Source of the DNA: CALKZN01 sp050633785
Lineage (GTDB): Bacteria; Pseudomonadota; Gammaproteobacteria; Arenicellales; Arenicellaceae
Reading direction: 5' to 3'
Assembly: GCA_050633785.1 (NCBI GenBank)
Contig: JBOEHE010000020.1
Coordinates: 1-64,000 of the forward strand
DNA: 64,000 nt
Both the position numbers and the translations under genes were made by a program. Positions 8,243-16,832 of the stretch are shown here, one piece after another (the first letter of the stretch is position 1; each line of letters starts with the position of its first letter). The notes under the pieces are model-generated. The model saw only the letters and a program-made list of their open reading frames with translations. It had not been told where the DNA came from and ran no database searches.

Positions 8243-9448
8243 TCAATCTTCTCGAATGGCCTGTGTAAAACGACTATAACTCGCTGGAGAATAACTCACA
8301 GCCAATAGAAGAAGAAAGGAAATTCCAATAGCCATAAGCAACCATGCTTGCGACAGGTCTGCAAAGATATCGCGTAACCATCCGGCTAACAACGGCATAA
8401 AGCTCGCAATAATATAACCTCCTCCGGTCACAAAGGCAGTAAAGTCTCCGGCTCTTGTCGGATTATCAATATGATCGACTGTGACAATTAATGACAAAGG
8501 AAACAAAATACCAATACCGACACCCAATAAAACGACAGCTGCCAACACTAGCTTAACAGGCATTAATACCAGACAGGCAAGACCAGCAATAACGGTCATT
8601 AATGACGCTACCAATGGGCCACGACGATCTGGATAACGATGAATTATTGACGAAATAATAAGGGCGGTAATTAGCTCTACAACCGTAAAACCAGCCAGCA
8701 AATAACCCGCAAACTCTCTGCTTTTTCCAAGAGCCACATAAAAAGGAGGAAGCCAGGCCAGAATTAACATAAATGCTCCAGTAGCAATCCCAAAGAAGAA
8801 AAGCAAAGACCAACTTCGAGCATTCCACCAAAAAGGGATTTTTTCAACCCGAGGCATAGCAGCAATCTGTTCAGCTTCATTTGAGTCACCACCTGCAAAC
8901 AACCACAATACCATTGCAAGCAATGCCGGAACACCCCAAAACGCCAATGCTTCAGACCAACCGACATAGTTGGCTAATTGGGCAGAACTTGCGGCTGCAA
9001 GAGCAGCGCCACCCACGATAGCCGATGAATAAAAACCAATAACCCGGCCTGTATCAACACCAAAATTGCGCTTAATGATTGCTGGCAATAATGCCTGCAC
9101 TGTTGCAATACCCATTCCCGCAGCGACTGCTGTCAGTACCAACCCAATGTCAGTATTCAACCAAACCCTCCCAAAACATGACATAGTGATTAAAGCAGCA
9201 CCAACCGTAATACCCTGTTTTTCACCAAAAGTAGTTCGTAGCCACTTAATGCACAAAGCCCCCACCCCCATAAAAAATATGGGCAGCATCGTCAGTAAAC
9301 CAATGCCGGTGGAATTGAGGCCCGTTTGGGTTTCCAGCAAGTCAGCCAAAGGCCCAATGGCAGCTATAGCAGGCCTTAAGTTAAGTGCCAACGCAAGTAT
9401 TGCCAACAATATTAGCGCTGAATTATGTGTTGTATTCTCTGTGTTCAT
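8243..9448 (-). CDS. MFS transporter, CynX/NimT (cyanate-type) family
   Basis: 401 residues with about 12 membrane segments. The CynX/NimT signature LALNLRPAIAAIGPL is at the N-terminus, and the motif GVGIGILFPLSLIVTVDH lies in the second half. Members include cyanate uptake and 2-nitroimidazole or drug efflux carriers. A TetR gene lies immediately upstream on the same strand with its own terminator. The motif TGGAA-N6-TACCA occurs upstream of both genes, so this is probably a TetR-repressed exporter. Substrate is unknown. Confidence 0.85.
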   Translation of the reverse strand: MNTENTTHNSALILLAILALALNLRPAIAAIGPLADLLETQTGLNSTGIGLLTMLPIFFMGVGALCIKWLRTTFGEKQGITVGAALITMSCFGRVWLNTDIGLVLTAVAAGMGIATVQALLPAIIKRNFGVDTGRVIGFYSSAIVGGAALAAASSAQLANYVGWSEALAFWGVPALLAMVLWLFAGGDSNEAEQIAAMPRVEKIPFWWNARSWSLLFFFGIATGAFMLILAWLPPFYVALGKSREFAGYLLAGFTVVELITALIISSIIHRYPDRRGPLVASLMTVIAGLACLVLMPVKLVLAAVVLLGVGIGILFPLSLIVTVDHIDNPTRAGDFTAFVTGGGYIIASFMPLLAGWLRDIFADLSQAWLLMAIGISFLLLLAVSYSPASYSRFTQAIRED

Positions 9449-9510
9449 TTTTATCCTGATGTAGTAATGAAGAGTGATAATTTCAATGAAAGTGCCATAC
9501 CTGATAATTG

Positions 9511-9530
9511 TGGTACAATCATTCCAAAAT
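9511..9530 (-). promoter_or_regulatory. Predicted TetR operator upstream of the MFS gene
   Basis: On the minus strand this reads ATTTTGGAA-N6-TACCA. The half sites TGGAA and TACCA are a near-perfect inverted repeat (TGGWA). The same arrangement with the same ATTTT flank occurs upstream of the tetR gene at 10175-10194. It lies 63-82 bp upstream of the MFS start codon. Two independent copies at the two expected promoters support an operator for the TetR protein encoded between them. Binding is inferred. Confidence 0.55.
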
Positions 9531-9535
9531 AAGAC

Positions 9536-9569
9536 AAAAAAAACCGCAACACATTTGTCTCGGTTTTTT
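9536..9569 (-). terminator. Rho-independent terminator after tetR
   Basis: AAAAAACCG pairs with CGGTTTTTT around a 14-base loop, giving an A-rich/U-rich 9-bp stem with a run of T on either strand. It lies right after the tetR stop codon in the direction of tetR transcription and before the MFS promoter. It therefore separates the two genes, and the MFS gene needs its own promoter. Confidence 0.65.
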
Positions 9570-9573
9570 CTTT

Positions 9574-10158
9574 TTATAGCAACGCTGCCAAAGACGTCTC
9601 TATAATATCATTTAGACGTTTGTGTTCAGTTTCAGAGCTAGCCTTGCTTAGAACTCGTAGCCCTTGCATAGTATTCAAAATACAGGCCGCAACATTAGCA
9701 GCATCGTGATGCTTAGAAATTTCTCCCGAGTTCTGGCCTTGCTGAATATTTCTGTGTAAAGCTTGTTCCAGCATAGCGAAATTTTGACGCACCAGTTGTA
9801 ATACACGCTCATCATTATCGATGAGCTCAATAGCGGTATTCGTGATAAGACACCCGCGTTTTGCAGAGTGTTTATGATCTGTTTTAACAATATCTGTCAG
9901 CAATGATTTAATCGCTTGTTTCTTGGAACTTGCCTCATCCAAACAGTCGACATGTTGTGCGGTGCGCACCGTGTACCGCATCAATGCTTGCTCAAAGAGA
10001 CCTTGTTTATTAACAAAGGCATTATAAAGACTGCTTCGTGTTAAGCCCGTAGCATCTACCAGGTCTTGAGCAGAGGTGGATTCAAAACCTCGACGCCAGA
10101 ACACATCCATAATTGCGTCTAATACTTTTTCCTCTTGGTACTCTCTGGGTCGTGCCAT
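9574..10158 (-). CDS. TetR/AcrR-family repressor
   Basis: 194 residues. The N-terminal TetR helix-turn-helix is RPREYQEEKVLDAIMDVFWRRGFESTSAQDLVDATGLTRSSLYNAFVNKQGLF (about residues 3-55), followed by an all-helical ligand-binding domain. The C-terminal part resembles the TetR_C subfamily found in regulators of quinone/nitro-reductases and exporters (GCLITNTAIEL). The single cysteine in KRGCLITN sits where several electrophile-sensing members have one, but sensing is unproven. It probably represses itself and the downstream MFS carrier through the shared operator motif. Confidence 0.9.
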   Translation of the reverse strand: MARPREYQEEKVLDAIMDVFWRRGFESTSAQDLVDATGLTRSSLYNAFVNKQGLFEQALMRYTVRTAQHVDCLDEASSKKQAIKSLLTDIVKTDHKHSAKRGCLITNTAIELIDNDERVLQLVRQNFAMLEQALHRNIQQGQNSGEISKHHDAANVAACILNTMQGLRVLSKASSETEHKRLNDIIETSLAALL

Positions 10159-10174
10159 GGATTACATGCCTCTA

Positions 10175-10194
10175 ATTTTGGAACAACCATACCA
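10175..10194 (+). promoter_or_regulatory. Predicted TetR operator upstream of tetR
   Basis: ATTTTGGAA-N6-TACCA, 17-36 bp upstream of the tetR ATG and matching the motif at 9511-9530 in inverted orientation. Its position overlaps the expected promoter, consistent with autorepression. The identity covers both half sites and the ATTTT flank; the six spacer bases differ. Confidence 0.55.
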
Positions 10195-10250
10195 TAACCG
10201 TCCAATAAGAATCTGTCAACCCGTTCACTCGGATTCAATTCAATGGCTGG

Positions 10251-10886
10251 CTAATTTATCTCGACCTGATTCATTCGAAGTAAAATCACAATGGAAAGAA
10301 CAGCTGGGGTAACAATGCAATAAGCCATTATCGGTATACCAAGACTTAAGTTGCCCAGCATGAAAAGTACTCCAATTGCACCACATACCGCCGTTATAAT
10401 AGCGGCATGCTGAACTGTAAACGTTTTACACATACAGCTTATGATGATTGCACTCAAAACACTGACGGGTATGGCTACATAGGACATCAATATCGGAAGC
10501 CTCAAAGACTCTAGCGAGAAAAAGCCAACACCAGTGTATATACTTTCTGCAATTGAAGATGCGCCAAATCCAAGAATATTAGCACCAACAAGCCCTGCCA
10601 ATATTGTCAGTGGATAACGGTAAAATATCGACCTTCCATGCACAGCTGAATTTTGATCGGCCCTCTCTCCTTTGGTATGAATAAGAATGGTACTGACAAA
10701 CAAAGGTGCAAACACATAAAAGCCAGCAGGTAATTCAGTGAGTACTTTTCCTATGACTACCACAGAAATAAAACCTATGGGAGCTCCTGCCATAAACAGC
10801 AACCAGTTTTTCAAATTAAATTCCAACCTTGGCCAGATAAGCACAAAAAAACAGGCTATCGCGGCATAAAGTACTAAAATATGCAT
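10251..10886 (-). CDS. Polytopic membrane protein of unknown function
   Basis: 211 residues and about seven hydrophobic segments, with the pattern MHILVLYAAIACFFVLIW, NWLLFMAGAPIGFISVVVIG, FYVFAPLFVSTILI, YPLTILAGLVGANILGF, LPILMSYVAIPVSVLSAIIIS, AAIITAVCGAIGVLF, IPIMAYCIVTPAVLSIVILL. There is no extended soluble domain and no motif I recognise. It is downstream of the helical protein ending at 10918, on the same strand with 31 bp between, so the two may be co-transcribed. Confidence 0.7.
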   Translation of the reverse strand: MHILVLYAAIACFFVLIWPRLEFNLKNWLLFMAGAPIGFISVVVIGKVLTELPAGFYVFAPLFVSTILIHTKGERADQNSAVHGRSIFYRYPLTILAGLVGANILGFGASSIAESIYTGVGFFSLESLRLPILMSYVAIPVSVLSAIIISCMCKTFTVQHAAIITAVCGAIGVLFMLGNLSLGIPIMAYCIVTPAVLSIVILLRMNQVEIN

Positions 10887-10917
10887 GTATTTTCCTCTTT
10901 AAACCCGTTTTAAAACA

Positions 10918-11637
10918 TTAGTGCCCACCAAACAAAAAGGAACCTTTTGCCTGAATCAGGGTATTCAACCCAGAATGATTGCGCGCATGAGCCGTTGCAT
11001 AAAACTGGCGTTGTACGTCTTCAACATCAGGGCCACGCCCGTTATGCCGCAGAATCAACAACAGATCAGACACCCCTTTAACCAGTGCGTTAAGTGTATG
11101 TTGTTCAAATTCATCACTATCAAAAGAGGCATCAACATCTTTCAATCGTGCTGATTCATCAAACACAGAAAATAATTCATCCAGTTTTTGCATGGGTTCT
11201 AACAGAAACTGATTACATATTTCCCATTGTTCAGCTGCAACCAGATCCTCCCAGACAAATTTAATCAATTTACTCGCTGATTTTGAGCTGCTTGAATACA
11301 AAGTCAAAAACTGCTGCAAACTTTCTTCCTGTCGATTCAAGTAGTGGCTGATGCAGTAATAGTCATGGAAGGTTTCAGGGACCTTGCTCAACTGATATTG
11401 TTGCAATACCTCCTGCTGTTTTTGTTCCAGACGCTGCCTCGCCCCAACAAATTCCTGTGCCAGACGCCCCCAACCAGCAAGGCAATAGGATAAACGCACA
11501 CCATACAAAGCGTAGGGATCATCATCCAGAGCATGGTCAAAAAAATGTTCATAAAATTTGAGGGCGTTGACAAAATCACCCGCTCGATGAGCCAGTTCAG
11601 CATTATCGAGAACTTTAATAATTTCTGGTTTTTCCAT
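10918..11637 (-). CDS. Helical (TPR-like) cytoplasmic protein of unknown function
   Basis: 239 residues, soluble and strongly helical, with no signal peptide. The N-terminus (IKVLDNAELAHRAGDFVNALKFYEHFFDHALDDDPYALYGVRLSYCLAGW) has the spacing of one or two tetratricopeptide helices. The rest is acidic and Gln/Leu-rich with heptad-like stretches. No catalytic motif is seen. It lies in a run of same-strand genes with the Lnb-like protein and nuclease upstream (79 bp gap). It could be a scaffold for a neighbour, but that is inference. Confidence 0.65.
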   Translation of the reverse strand: MEKPEIIKVLDNAELAHRAGDFVNALKFYEHFFDHALDDDPYALYGVRLSYCLAGWGRLAQEFVGARQRLEQKQQEVLQQYQLSKVPETFHDYYCISHYLNRQEESLQQFLTLYSSSSKSASKLIKFVWEDLVAAEQWEICNQFLLEPMQKLDELFSVFDESARLKDVDASFDSDEFEQHTLNALVKGVSDLLLILRHNGRGPDVEDVQRQFYATAHARNHSGLNTLIQAKGSFLFGGH

Positions 11638-11716
11638 AAGTCTAAAGTAATAGCAATTCTTTCAGGCACGTTGTCATCGAGCGGTTAAGCATTGCAGACC
11701 ATTCTCGGCCTGGAAG

Positions 11717-12517
11717 CTAAAGTCGGATCGATGACGAAAATGCAGCATCATCGGGCAAAATCGCAGCATCAACCAATGCCCGCCCCTGAACCATGTCAAA
11801 GGGCTGTTCATTATCAATGAAACCCAACTGATAAGCCAGTTGATCAGACTTACCTGGCAATAAAATCCGTGTATCAAGCCAACTTGTCCAGCTGGAAAAA
11901 GGTTTTGATTCCTCCAACAACCCAGTTATACAATTATCCAGCAGGGTGTTATAAAACTCAGGTTTCCAATTCAGGTGTTGCGCACCACGCAAATAATTCA
12001 ACAACAATGAGGTCTGATTCAACTTGGTGATAGTTAACGCATAAAGATAGACAGGTTCCTTATGCACATTTGAACGCAAACCAATAACATCCTGTTCCGT
12101 CCCCAGGACCACCATCTTAGTATAGGCACGAAACAAACCTTTGATAGGGTTATAGTCTTCATTCTCACGGCGCCTCGCTTCAATTGACACAACCAGATAT
12201 TGACCATCAGCAAACTCAAAACTCATGAAAACATGAGCCAGGCCAAACTTACCAAAATGTGAAATACCATACCAGGCAGCTTTCAATTCGGATACTCGAT
12301 AGGCTTGAGTTTTATAGTTAGCTTCGGCAACACTGCCATCACTGTTATAACGAAAATCACGTAAGCCTTTAACTGTGATCGTATCATCTTCCAATGTTAT
12401 TTCTGGCAAAACCTGCTGAGCCAGCCGCCATTGTTTTTCGTTTCCTGGCGTTTTTAACGACAAAAACAACACAAACAAAGCAAAACAGACTATGGTCAGA
12501 AACATCATTTTCAACAT
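11717..12517 (-). CDS. Membrane-anchored Lnb-N-terminal/DUF4105-like protein
   Basis: About 266 residues with one N-terminal membrane segment (MFLTIVCFALFVLFLSL) and an extracytoplasmic domain. The domain matches the Lnb N-terminal/DUF4105 pattern: HFGKFGLAHVFMSFEFADGQYLVVSIEARRR, then GTEQDVIGLR, VYLYAL, and PEFYNTLLDNCITGL with the likely active Cys after Asn. In this family a His and a Cys form a papain-like dyad: the His of LAHVFMSFEF and Cys of DNCITGL are present. The start is uncertain: a TTG at 12562 overlaps the upstream nuclease gene, while GGAG lies just before the ATG cluster at 12502-12517. The coupling suggests joint expression with the nuclease. Confidence 0.7.
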   Translation of the reverse strand: MLKMMFLTIVCFALFVLFLSLKTPGNEKQWRLAQQVLPEITLEDDTITVKGLRDFRYNSDGSVAEANYKTQAYRVSELKAAWYGISHFGKFGLAHVFMSFEFADGQYLVVSIEARRRENEDYNPIKGLFRAYTKMVVLGTEQDVIGLRSNVHKEPVYLYALTITKLNQTSLLLNYLRGAQHLNWKPEFYNTLLDNCITGLLEESKPFSSWTSWLDTRILLPGKSDQLAYQLGFIDNEQPFDMVQGRALVDAAILPDDAAFSSSIRL

Positions 12518-12542
12518 TCTCCGCAAACCCTGCTCTTTGGTT

Positions 12543-14210
12543 TTATAGCTTAAGACGGGCAATCACATAAGCATGGTCACTGGGTTTGCTGCCCAACTTC
12601 CCGGGAGTAATACCCATCAATTCATTACCATGCAGAATTTCATATTCGGCACGGCCCTCCTGCATTTGTTGCTGGCTGACGATACCATGCATCAGAACCT
12701 GCAGTTTCCCACGATGATTATAATCGTAACGTTCACCAGCAGGTAATGACATCACAAGATTGACACTGTGTTCTCCCACTAATGCCTGCAATGTCGCACT
12801 GTATTCTGTGTCATTGAAGTCACCAGTGACGTAGTAATCGACACCTTGTTGCCTCAATCTGCGCAATTCATCACGCACCAATTCAGCTTGCGCAACACGC
12901 ACCGACAATTTAGCATCATACCCAGGCCTTTCCGGAGCAAAGATGCTATGTTGGTGCCGTTTGGATGCCAAATGGACATTGATAACAGCCAGACGCGTTT
13001 GGGTCTCTTTCAAGCGAAATTGTGCGACCAATGGTTTACGGGATCCTTCATAAGGTGCTGCCGTTTCTCCCAGACGTTTTACAGAAGACTCTATCAAATC
13101 AACACGTTCAGTATTGTATAAATAACCATTACGAATGTTGCCACCTGGTTGCCCACCATCCGCTTGATTATCTGGAGCAATATCAACCCATGCATATCGT
13201 ACAGTACTCAGTTCATTGATCGCAGCAATCAATGCTCGATAGGTTTCGCTGGCATCAACCTCATCACTTTTTTCAGCACCGTCGTTATCTTGTATTTCCT
13301 GCAGAGCAACAATATCAGGCATAGCAGCTTGCAATACGACAGCCTGTGCCAATAACTGAAAGCGCCCATCACCCAGGTCATCATCAATATCCTGACTGGG
13401 GTTCTGCACCTTATCGGCAGATTCAATATGAGTATCCAAGTTTAAGCCATTCAACGTCAAAACAGTCAATTGTCCTGACTCAGGAACTAAGTGTGTCTTA
13501 TTAACTGAAATAAACTCAGGCTCCACCTCAATCTCATGATTGACTGAAACCTGATAAGATGATGCCCGATAATTTAATGGGCCAACAACTCGACTCAGCA
13601 ACTTGGCTCCGACATTCAAACGCGGTGCATTGGTATAATCTGTCACACGAAAACTTGGATACCAACGATCCGGGTTATCCTGGTCAATAATCATTCTGCC
13701 TTGTCCAGCTATTTCTCTTTCATCAAATGACACGACATAGTCACCAAAAGGGTTGCTCGGTTGAATAAACACCGCACCAGCTTCAAGTTCAACCAGCATA
13801 TATTCGAGACCATTTAAAAATACGGCCTGCTCTTCAGGATCCGTTGGAAGGTTTTCAGCATTGATAAGAACGGGTTCTATAATTGGCCCACGCCTTTCCA
13901 GCAACTTGCCATCAACAATGCGCAATTGAGTCACAGGTTTATCGTTATCAGCCTTGACATAGTCACTGACTTCAGCTTTCAACTCGAGATAGCTGCCTAT
14001 TTCCGGCTTACGTTCAGGGCTATAAACGAAAATCCCATCTGATGAAAGAGGATCAGGACTTCGGTTTAAACCTTGAAAAAAGAAACCTTTACGAACGATG
14101 CCAGTGATGACTCCGCGAACACGCACTGTTTCTCCAGCTAGTGGTGACCAAAGCCCATCGCCTTGAATCTTATGAATTGGTGTTATCTGCACAATTTTTC
14201 TTCGTACCAT
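12543..14210 (-). CDS. Endonuclease/exonuclease/phosphatase protein with N-terminal OB-like domain
   Basis: 555 residues. An N-terminal half (about 20-230) has the look of the OB-fold module of ExeM/YhcR nucleases (GETVRVRGVITGIVRKGFFFQ). A C-terminal EEP domain carries LTLNGLNLDTH (Asn), VALQEIQDND (metal-binding Glu), VINVHLASKR, YVTGDFNDTEYS (Asp/Asn) and PSDHAYV (terminal Asp-His). It probably cuts DNA or RNA phosphodiesters in a metal-dependent way. Unlike typical ExeM proteins there is no evident signal peptide at the annotated ATG, so it is either cytoplasmic or the start is wrong. The metal-coordinating segment before the last motif reads VLMHGIVSQ, where many relatives have an Asp. 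It overlaps the Lnb-like gene downstream. Confidence 0.8.
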   Translation of the reverse strand: MVRRKIVQITPIHKIQGDGLWSPLAGETVRVRGVITGIVRKGFFFQGLNRSPDPLSSDGIFVYSPERKPEIGSYLELKAEVSDYVKADNDKPVTQLRIVDGKLLERRGPIIEPVLINAENLPTDPEEQAVFLNGLEYMLVELEAGAVFIQPSNPFGDYVVSFDEREIAGQGRMIIDQDNPDRWYPSFRVTDYTNAPRLNVGAKLLSRVVGPLNYRASSYQVSVNHEIEVEPEFISVNKTHLVPESGQLTVLTLNGLNLDTHIESADKVQNPSQDIDDDLGDGRFQLLAQAVVLQAAMPDIVALQEIQDNDGAEKSDEVDASETYRALIAAINELSTVRYAWVDIAPDNQADGGQPGGNIRNGYLYNTERVDLIESSVKRLGETAAPYEGSRKPLVAQFRLKETQTRLAVINVHLASKRHQHSIFAPERPGYDAKLSVRVAQAELVRDELRRLRQQGVDYYVTGDFNDTEYSATLQALVGEHSVNLVMSLPAGERYDYNHRGKLQVLMHGIVSQQQMQEGRAEYEILHGNELMGITPGKLGSKPSDHAYVIARLKL

Positions 14211-14342
14211 TTTTGGTCAATTATCTGTTATCTGTAGTTTATATCATCATTGGGCATTCGCTTAAGCAAATTAAATTAAAGCTTCCATTACTGCCAGATT
14301 TCGCTATGATCAACGCCTTCTCAAGATGTAAGGCTTCCTGTT

Positions 14343-15113
14343 GTGTTTAGGTATCCCGCGGACCGACTTCCTGTAGCAATCATTCTTGCTGTCAGTTGTA
14401 TTGATTTCTGCTTATATTTCTGGGTTGAAGCCACTTGGGCTTTGGCCACTTTCTGGTTGTTGATGATAATACCCAAAGGCAAAATCTGCGCCTGGAATCA
14501 CCACCATCAACACACCCCCACATTTAAAAAGAATAGCCTGAACCGTCTGCTGGAGTTTTTCTATGCACTGCATACCGGCGTTACAAGTAACTTATGGTTG
14601 TTGCACCACGTTCTGGGACACCATAAAAACTATCTAGACCAAACTACTGACGAAAGTCGCTGGCAACGAAAGTCAGGGCAAAAAATGGGCGCATTAGAAT
14701 ACACTCTAAATGTTGCTGGCACTGCTTATTTTCGGGGATTCAAAGTTGGTAAGCGCTTTCCTCGTTTACAAAAAACGTTCATTGTCTATACTGTCCTGAC
14801 CTCAAGCACCGTCATATTCTTAGTGTGGTTAAAGCCAGTATCAGCGTTATTCCTGTTTGTATTACCTATGATTTCAGGTTTACTTCTCACTTCCTGGGCA
14901 ACGTATAAACACCATTCAGGCTTAGGTACTGACGACCAGTTCTCCGCTTCCAGAAATAACCTCAACCGCTTTTACAACCTGGTCACTGGAAATCTTGGCT
15001 ACCATACAGCCCACCACTACAAGCAAGGCGTCCATTGGTCAGAATTACCCAAGCTGCATGAAAAAATCAAAGACAAAATTCCTGCTCATCTTATAAGCCA
15101 CAGACTCTATTAA
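14343..15113 (+). CDS. Membrane fatty acid desaturase-like protein
   Basis: 256 residues with about four membrane segments and three histidine clusters of integral-membrane di-iron enzymes: NHHHQH near residue 54, LHHVLGHHKNY near residue 87, and GYHTAHHY near residue 220. Their order and spacing fit the FA_desaturase/hydroxylase superfamily, which uses O2 to desaturate or hydroxylate acyl chains or other lipids. It starts with GTG at 14343, preceded by AAGG nine bases upstream. It is divergent from the nuclease gene and convergent with the HPP gene. The substrate is unknown. Confidence 0.8.
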   Translation: MFRYPADRLPVAIILAVSCIDFCLYFWVEATWALATFWLLMIIPKGKICAWNHHHQHTPTFKKNSLNRLLEFFYALHTGVTSNLWLLHHVLGHHKNYLDQTTDESRWQRKSGQKMGALEYTLNVAGTAYFRGFKVGKRFPRLQKTFIVYTVLTSSTVIFLVWLKPVSALFLFVLPMISGLLLTSWATYKHHSGLGTDDQFSASRNNLNRFYNLVTGNLGYHTAHHYKQGVHWSELPKLHEKIKDKIPAHLISHRLY

Positions 15114-15195
15114 GAGCAGTGCAAACACCAACACCTGCTGTTTTTATGGGTCTCTGGTCCAAAGTTACCTCAGAATTTCACCCTGCAATACAAGC

Positions 15196-15702
15196 CTACC
15201 AGTATTTAGGGTAATTACTCTCGCGGGTCAGGTTGTTATAAAACAAGGCAACCACTGTTACTATGACTGCACCAATAAGAGTCGGAAACAGGACAAAGTC
15301 CCATGCTGGCAAGGTCAGAAAAACAATCACTGGGTTTGAGCCTGCAGGAGGGTGTACTGTTCGAGTCAGCATCATTGCTGCAATCGCTGTTCCAACAGAA
15401 AGAGCCATAGCCCACCAATGCGGACCAAATACAGTCAGAAACAAAAGTCCAACAGATGAGCTGATTACATGTCCTATGACAACATTTCTGGGTTGTGAGA
15501 AAGGCACATCAGGATAGCCAAACACGAGCACACATGATGCCCCAAAGGAACCTAATACAAGCGCAACAGCAAAAACATCTGTCATAATAGCCACAGCTGC
15601 TATGGCCAGAAACCCTCCCAACCATGCCAACATAACTGCTTTGATGGCGGGTTTTGGCGGCAAATCTGCAGCATCTCCCTTGAATTTATGAATAAATGAC
15701 AT
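15196..15702 (-). CDS. HPP family integral membrane protein
   Basis: 168 residues, four hydrophobic segments, and the family signature HPPAGSNP near residue 116. A short N-terminal cytoplasmic tail (MSFIHKFKGDAADLPPKP) precedes the first segment. HPP proteins include nitrite or related anion carriers in chloroplasts and cyanobacteria; the role here is not evident from context. AGGAGG lies 6 bases upstream of the ATG. Confidence 0.85.
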   Translation of the reverse strand: MSFIHKFKGDAADLPPKPAIKAVMLAWLGGFLAIAAVAIMTDVFAVALVLGSFGASCVLVFGYPDVPFSQPRNVVIGHVISSSVGLLFLTVFGPHWWAMALSVGTAIAAMMLTRTVHPPAGSNPVIVFLTLPAWDFVLFPTLIGAVIVTVVALFYNNLTRESNYPKYW

Positions 15703-16075
15703 AATTACCTCCTGATCATATTAGCCTGATAAATTGAGGCTACACTGTGATTTTCTGAATCTGTACTCATTTTGACAGATGAGTAACCCTGCCCTTTGTA
15801 ATGATTATTATGGTATATGTCCAATTATTTTGACAATAAAAAGCCTTTCCGAAAGATCTCCATCCTCCTCTTTTGTATGAAATACATGAATTGCCTATGA
15901 TCATGAAATAGACATTATTTTTTTATGGTAAAAGTGGGTATTGACAAGGCCTCCAAAGAACAATGGCTGTTTATACAGCACCATCATAGGGCCACAAACC
16001 GCTGGTAAAAGCATTTCAAGCCGCCTAAAATTTATTGATACAAGATCAGCACGATAATAATACAAAGGAGACACC
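15703..16075. other. 373-bp intergenic region between HPP and YceH genes
   Basis: It carries the two divergent 5' regions. The HPP ribosome site (AGGAGG) is at the left and the YceH site (AAAGGAGA) at the right. A TTGACA hexamer at 15951-15956 points toward yceH, but I see no convincing -10 at the right spacing. Around 15870 there is a small TGTAT-N3-ATACA inverted repeat. No open frame of note, RNA gene or repeat was found. Confidence 0.4.
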
Positions 16076-16729
16076 ATGTCGGAACACCCTCAAGATCCAT
16101 TATTAAGTCACGAGCAAGCCAGAGTTCTGGCCTGTCTGATGGAAAAACATCTGGCAACACCTAACAACTACCCTTTAACCATAAACTCGCTGGTATTGGC
16201 CTGCAATCAAAAATCCAACCGCGAACCAGTGATGAACCTCACTGAAGGGCAAGTAGGACACATTGTCAATGAACTATCAGAACAGAGTTTTGTCAGTATC
16301 GACTATGGCGACCGTGCCAATAAAATGTCTCATCGCGCCCCGGGAGCCTTTAAAATTACCCGTGAGGAGCAAGCCGTTTTATGCATGCTGATGTTACGAG
16401 CACCACTGACCATCAATGATATTAAAGCTCGCACCGAGCGCATGGTAACGTTTGACTCAATCGATGCTGTCAAAGCAACCATCGATAGCCTACTCGATCG
16501 AGAAGAACCTATTGTCGTATTAATCCCAAAAGGTTCTGGCCAACGCGAAGACCGCTATACCCATTTACTCTGTGGTGAACCTGATTTGGAAGCCTACGCC
16601 AAAGCAAGCGCCCCACGCAGTTCAACCAACAACACAGCTTATGAAGAAAAAATTGCGGCACTTGAGGCTCGTATTGAACGACTGGAGAACCACTTAGGTC
16701 TGGTTCACCCAACTAACGAAACAGACTAA
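16076..16729 (+). CDS. yceH: YceH family protein (UPF0502/DUF480)
   Basis: 217 residues. The family pattern is clear: LSHEQARVLACLMEKHLATPNNYPLTINSLVLACNQKSNREPVMNLTEGQV at the N-terminus and SHRAPGAFKITREEQAVLCMLMLRAPLT in the middle. The protein is built of two winged-helix domains, followed by a C-terminal coiled-coil-like tail (EEKIAALEARIERLENHLG). Biochemical role is not established. The start is fixed by AAAGGAGA 6 bases upstream of the ATG. It is a single-gene unit followed by a large inverted repeat. Confidence 0.9.
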   Translation: MSEHPQDPLLSHEQARVLACLMEKHLATPNNYPLTINSLVLACNQKSNREPVMNLTEGQVGHIVNELSEQSFVSIDYGDRANKMSHRAPGAFKITREEQAVLCMLMLRAPLTINDIKARTERMVTFDSIDAVKATIDSLLDREEPIVVLIPKGSGQREDRYTHLLCGEPDLEAYAKASAPRSSTNNTAYEEKIAALEARIERLENHLGLVHPTNETD

Positions 16730-16734
16730 TACTC

Positions 16735-16783
16735 ATGGGTGTTGCATCGAACAAAAGACATCCCTGTCTTACGCAACACCCAT
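16735..16783. terminator. Nested inverted repeat, terminator-like, between convergent genes
   Basis: An 11-bp perfect outer stem, ATGGGTGTTGC at 16735-16745 with GCAACACCCAT at 16773-16783, encloses a second perfect stem, AAGACA-TCCC-TGTCTT at 16755-16770. It sits just after yceH and before the end of the convergent hydrolase gene. There is no T run on either side, so factor-independent termination is uncertain. It could instead stabilise 3' ends. Confidence 0.5.
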
Positions 16784-16832
16784 AACCTCTGCTTAAAACG
16801 ACAAACTTAAAAGGACAATATAAACCCGTTTC

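Noticed and set aside
15114..15195. Terminator between the desaturase and HPP genes
   Set aside because: Only a weak GCAG/CTGC stem precedes the T run; not convincing.
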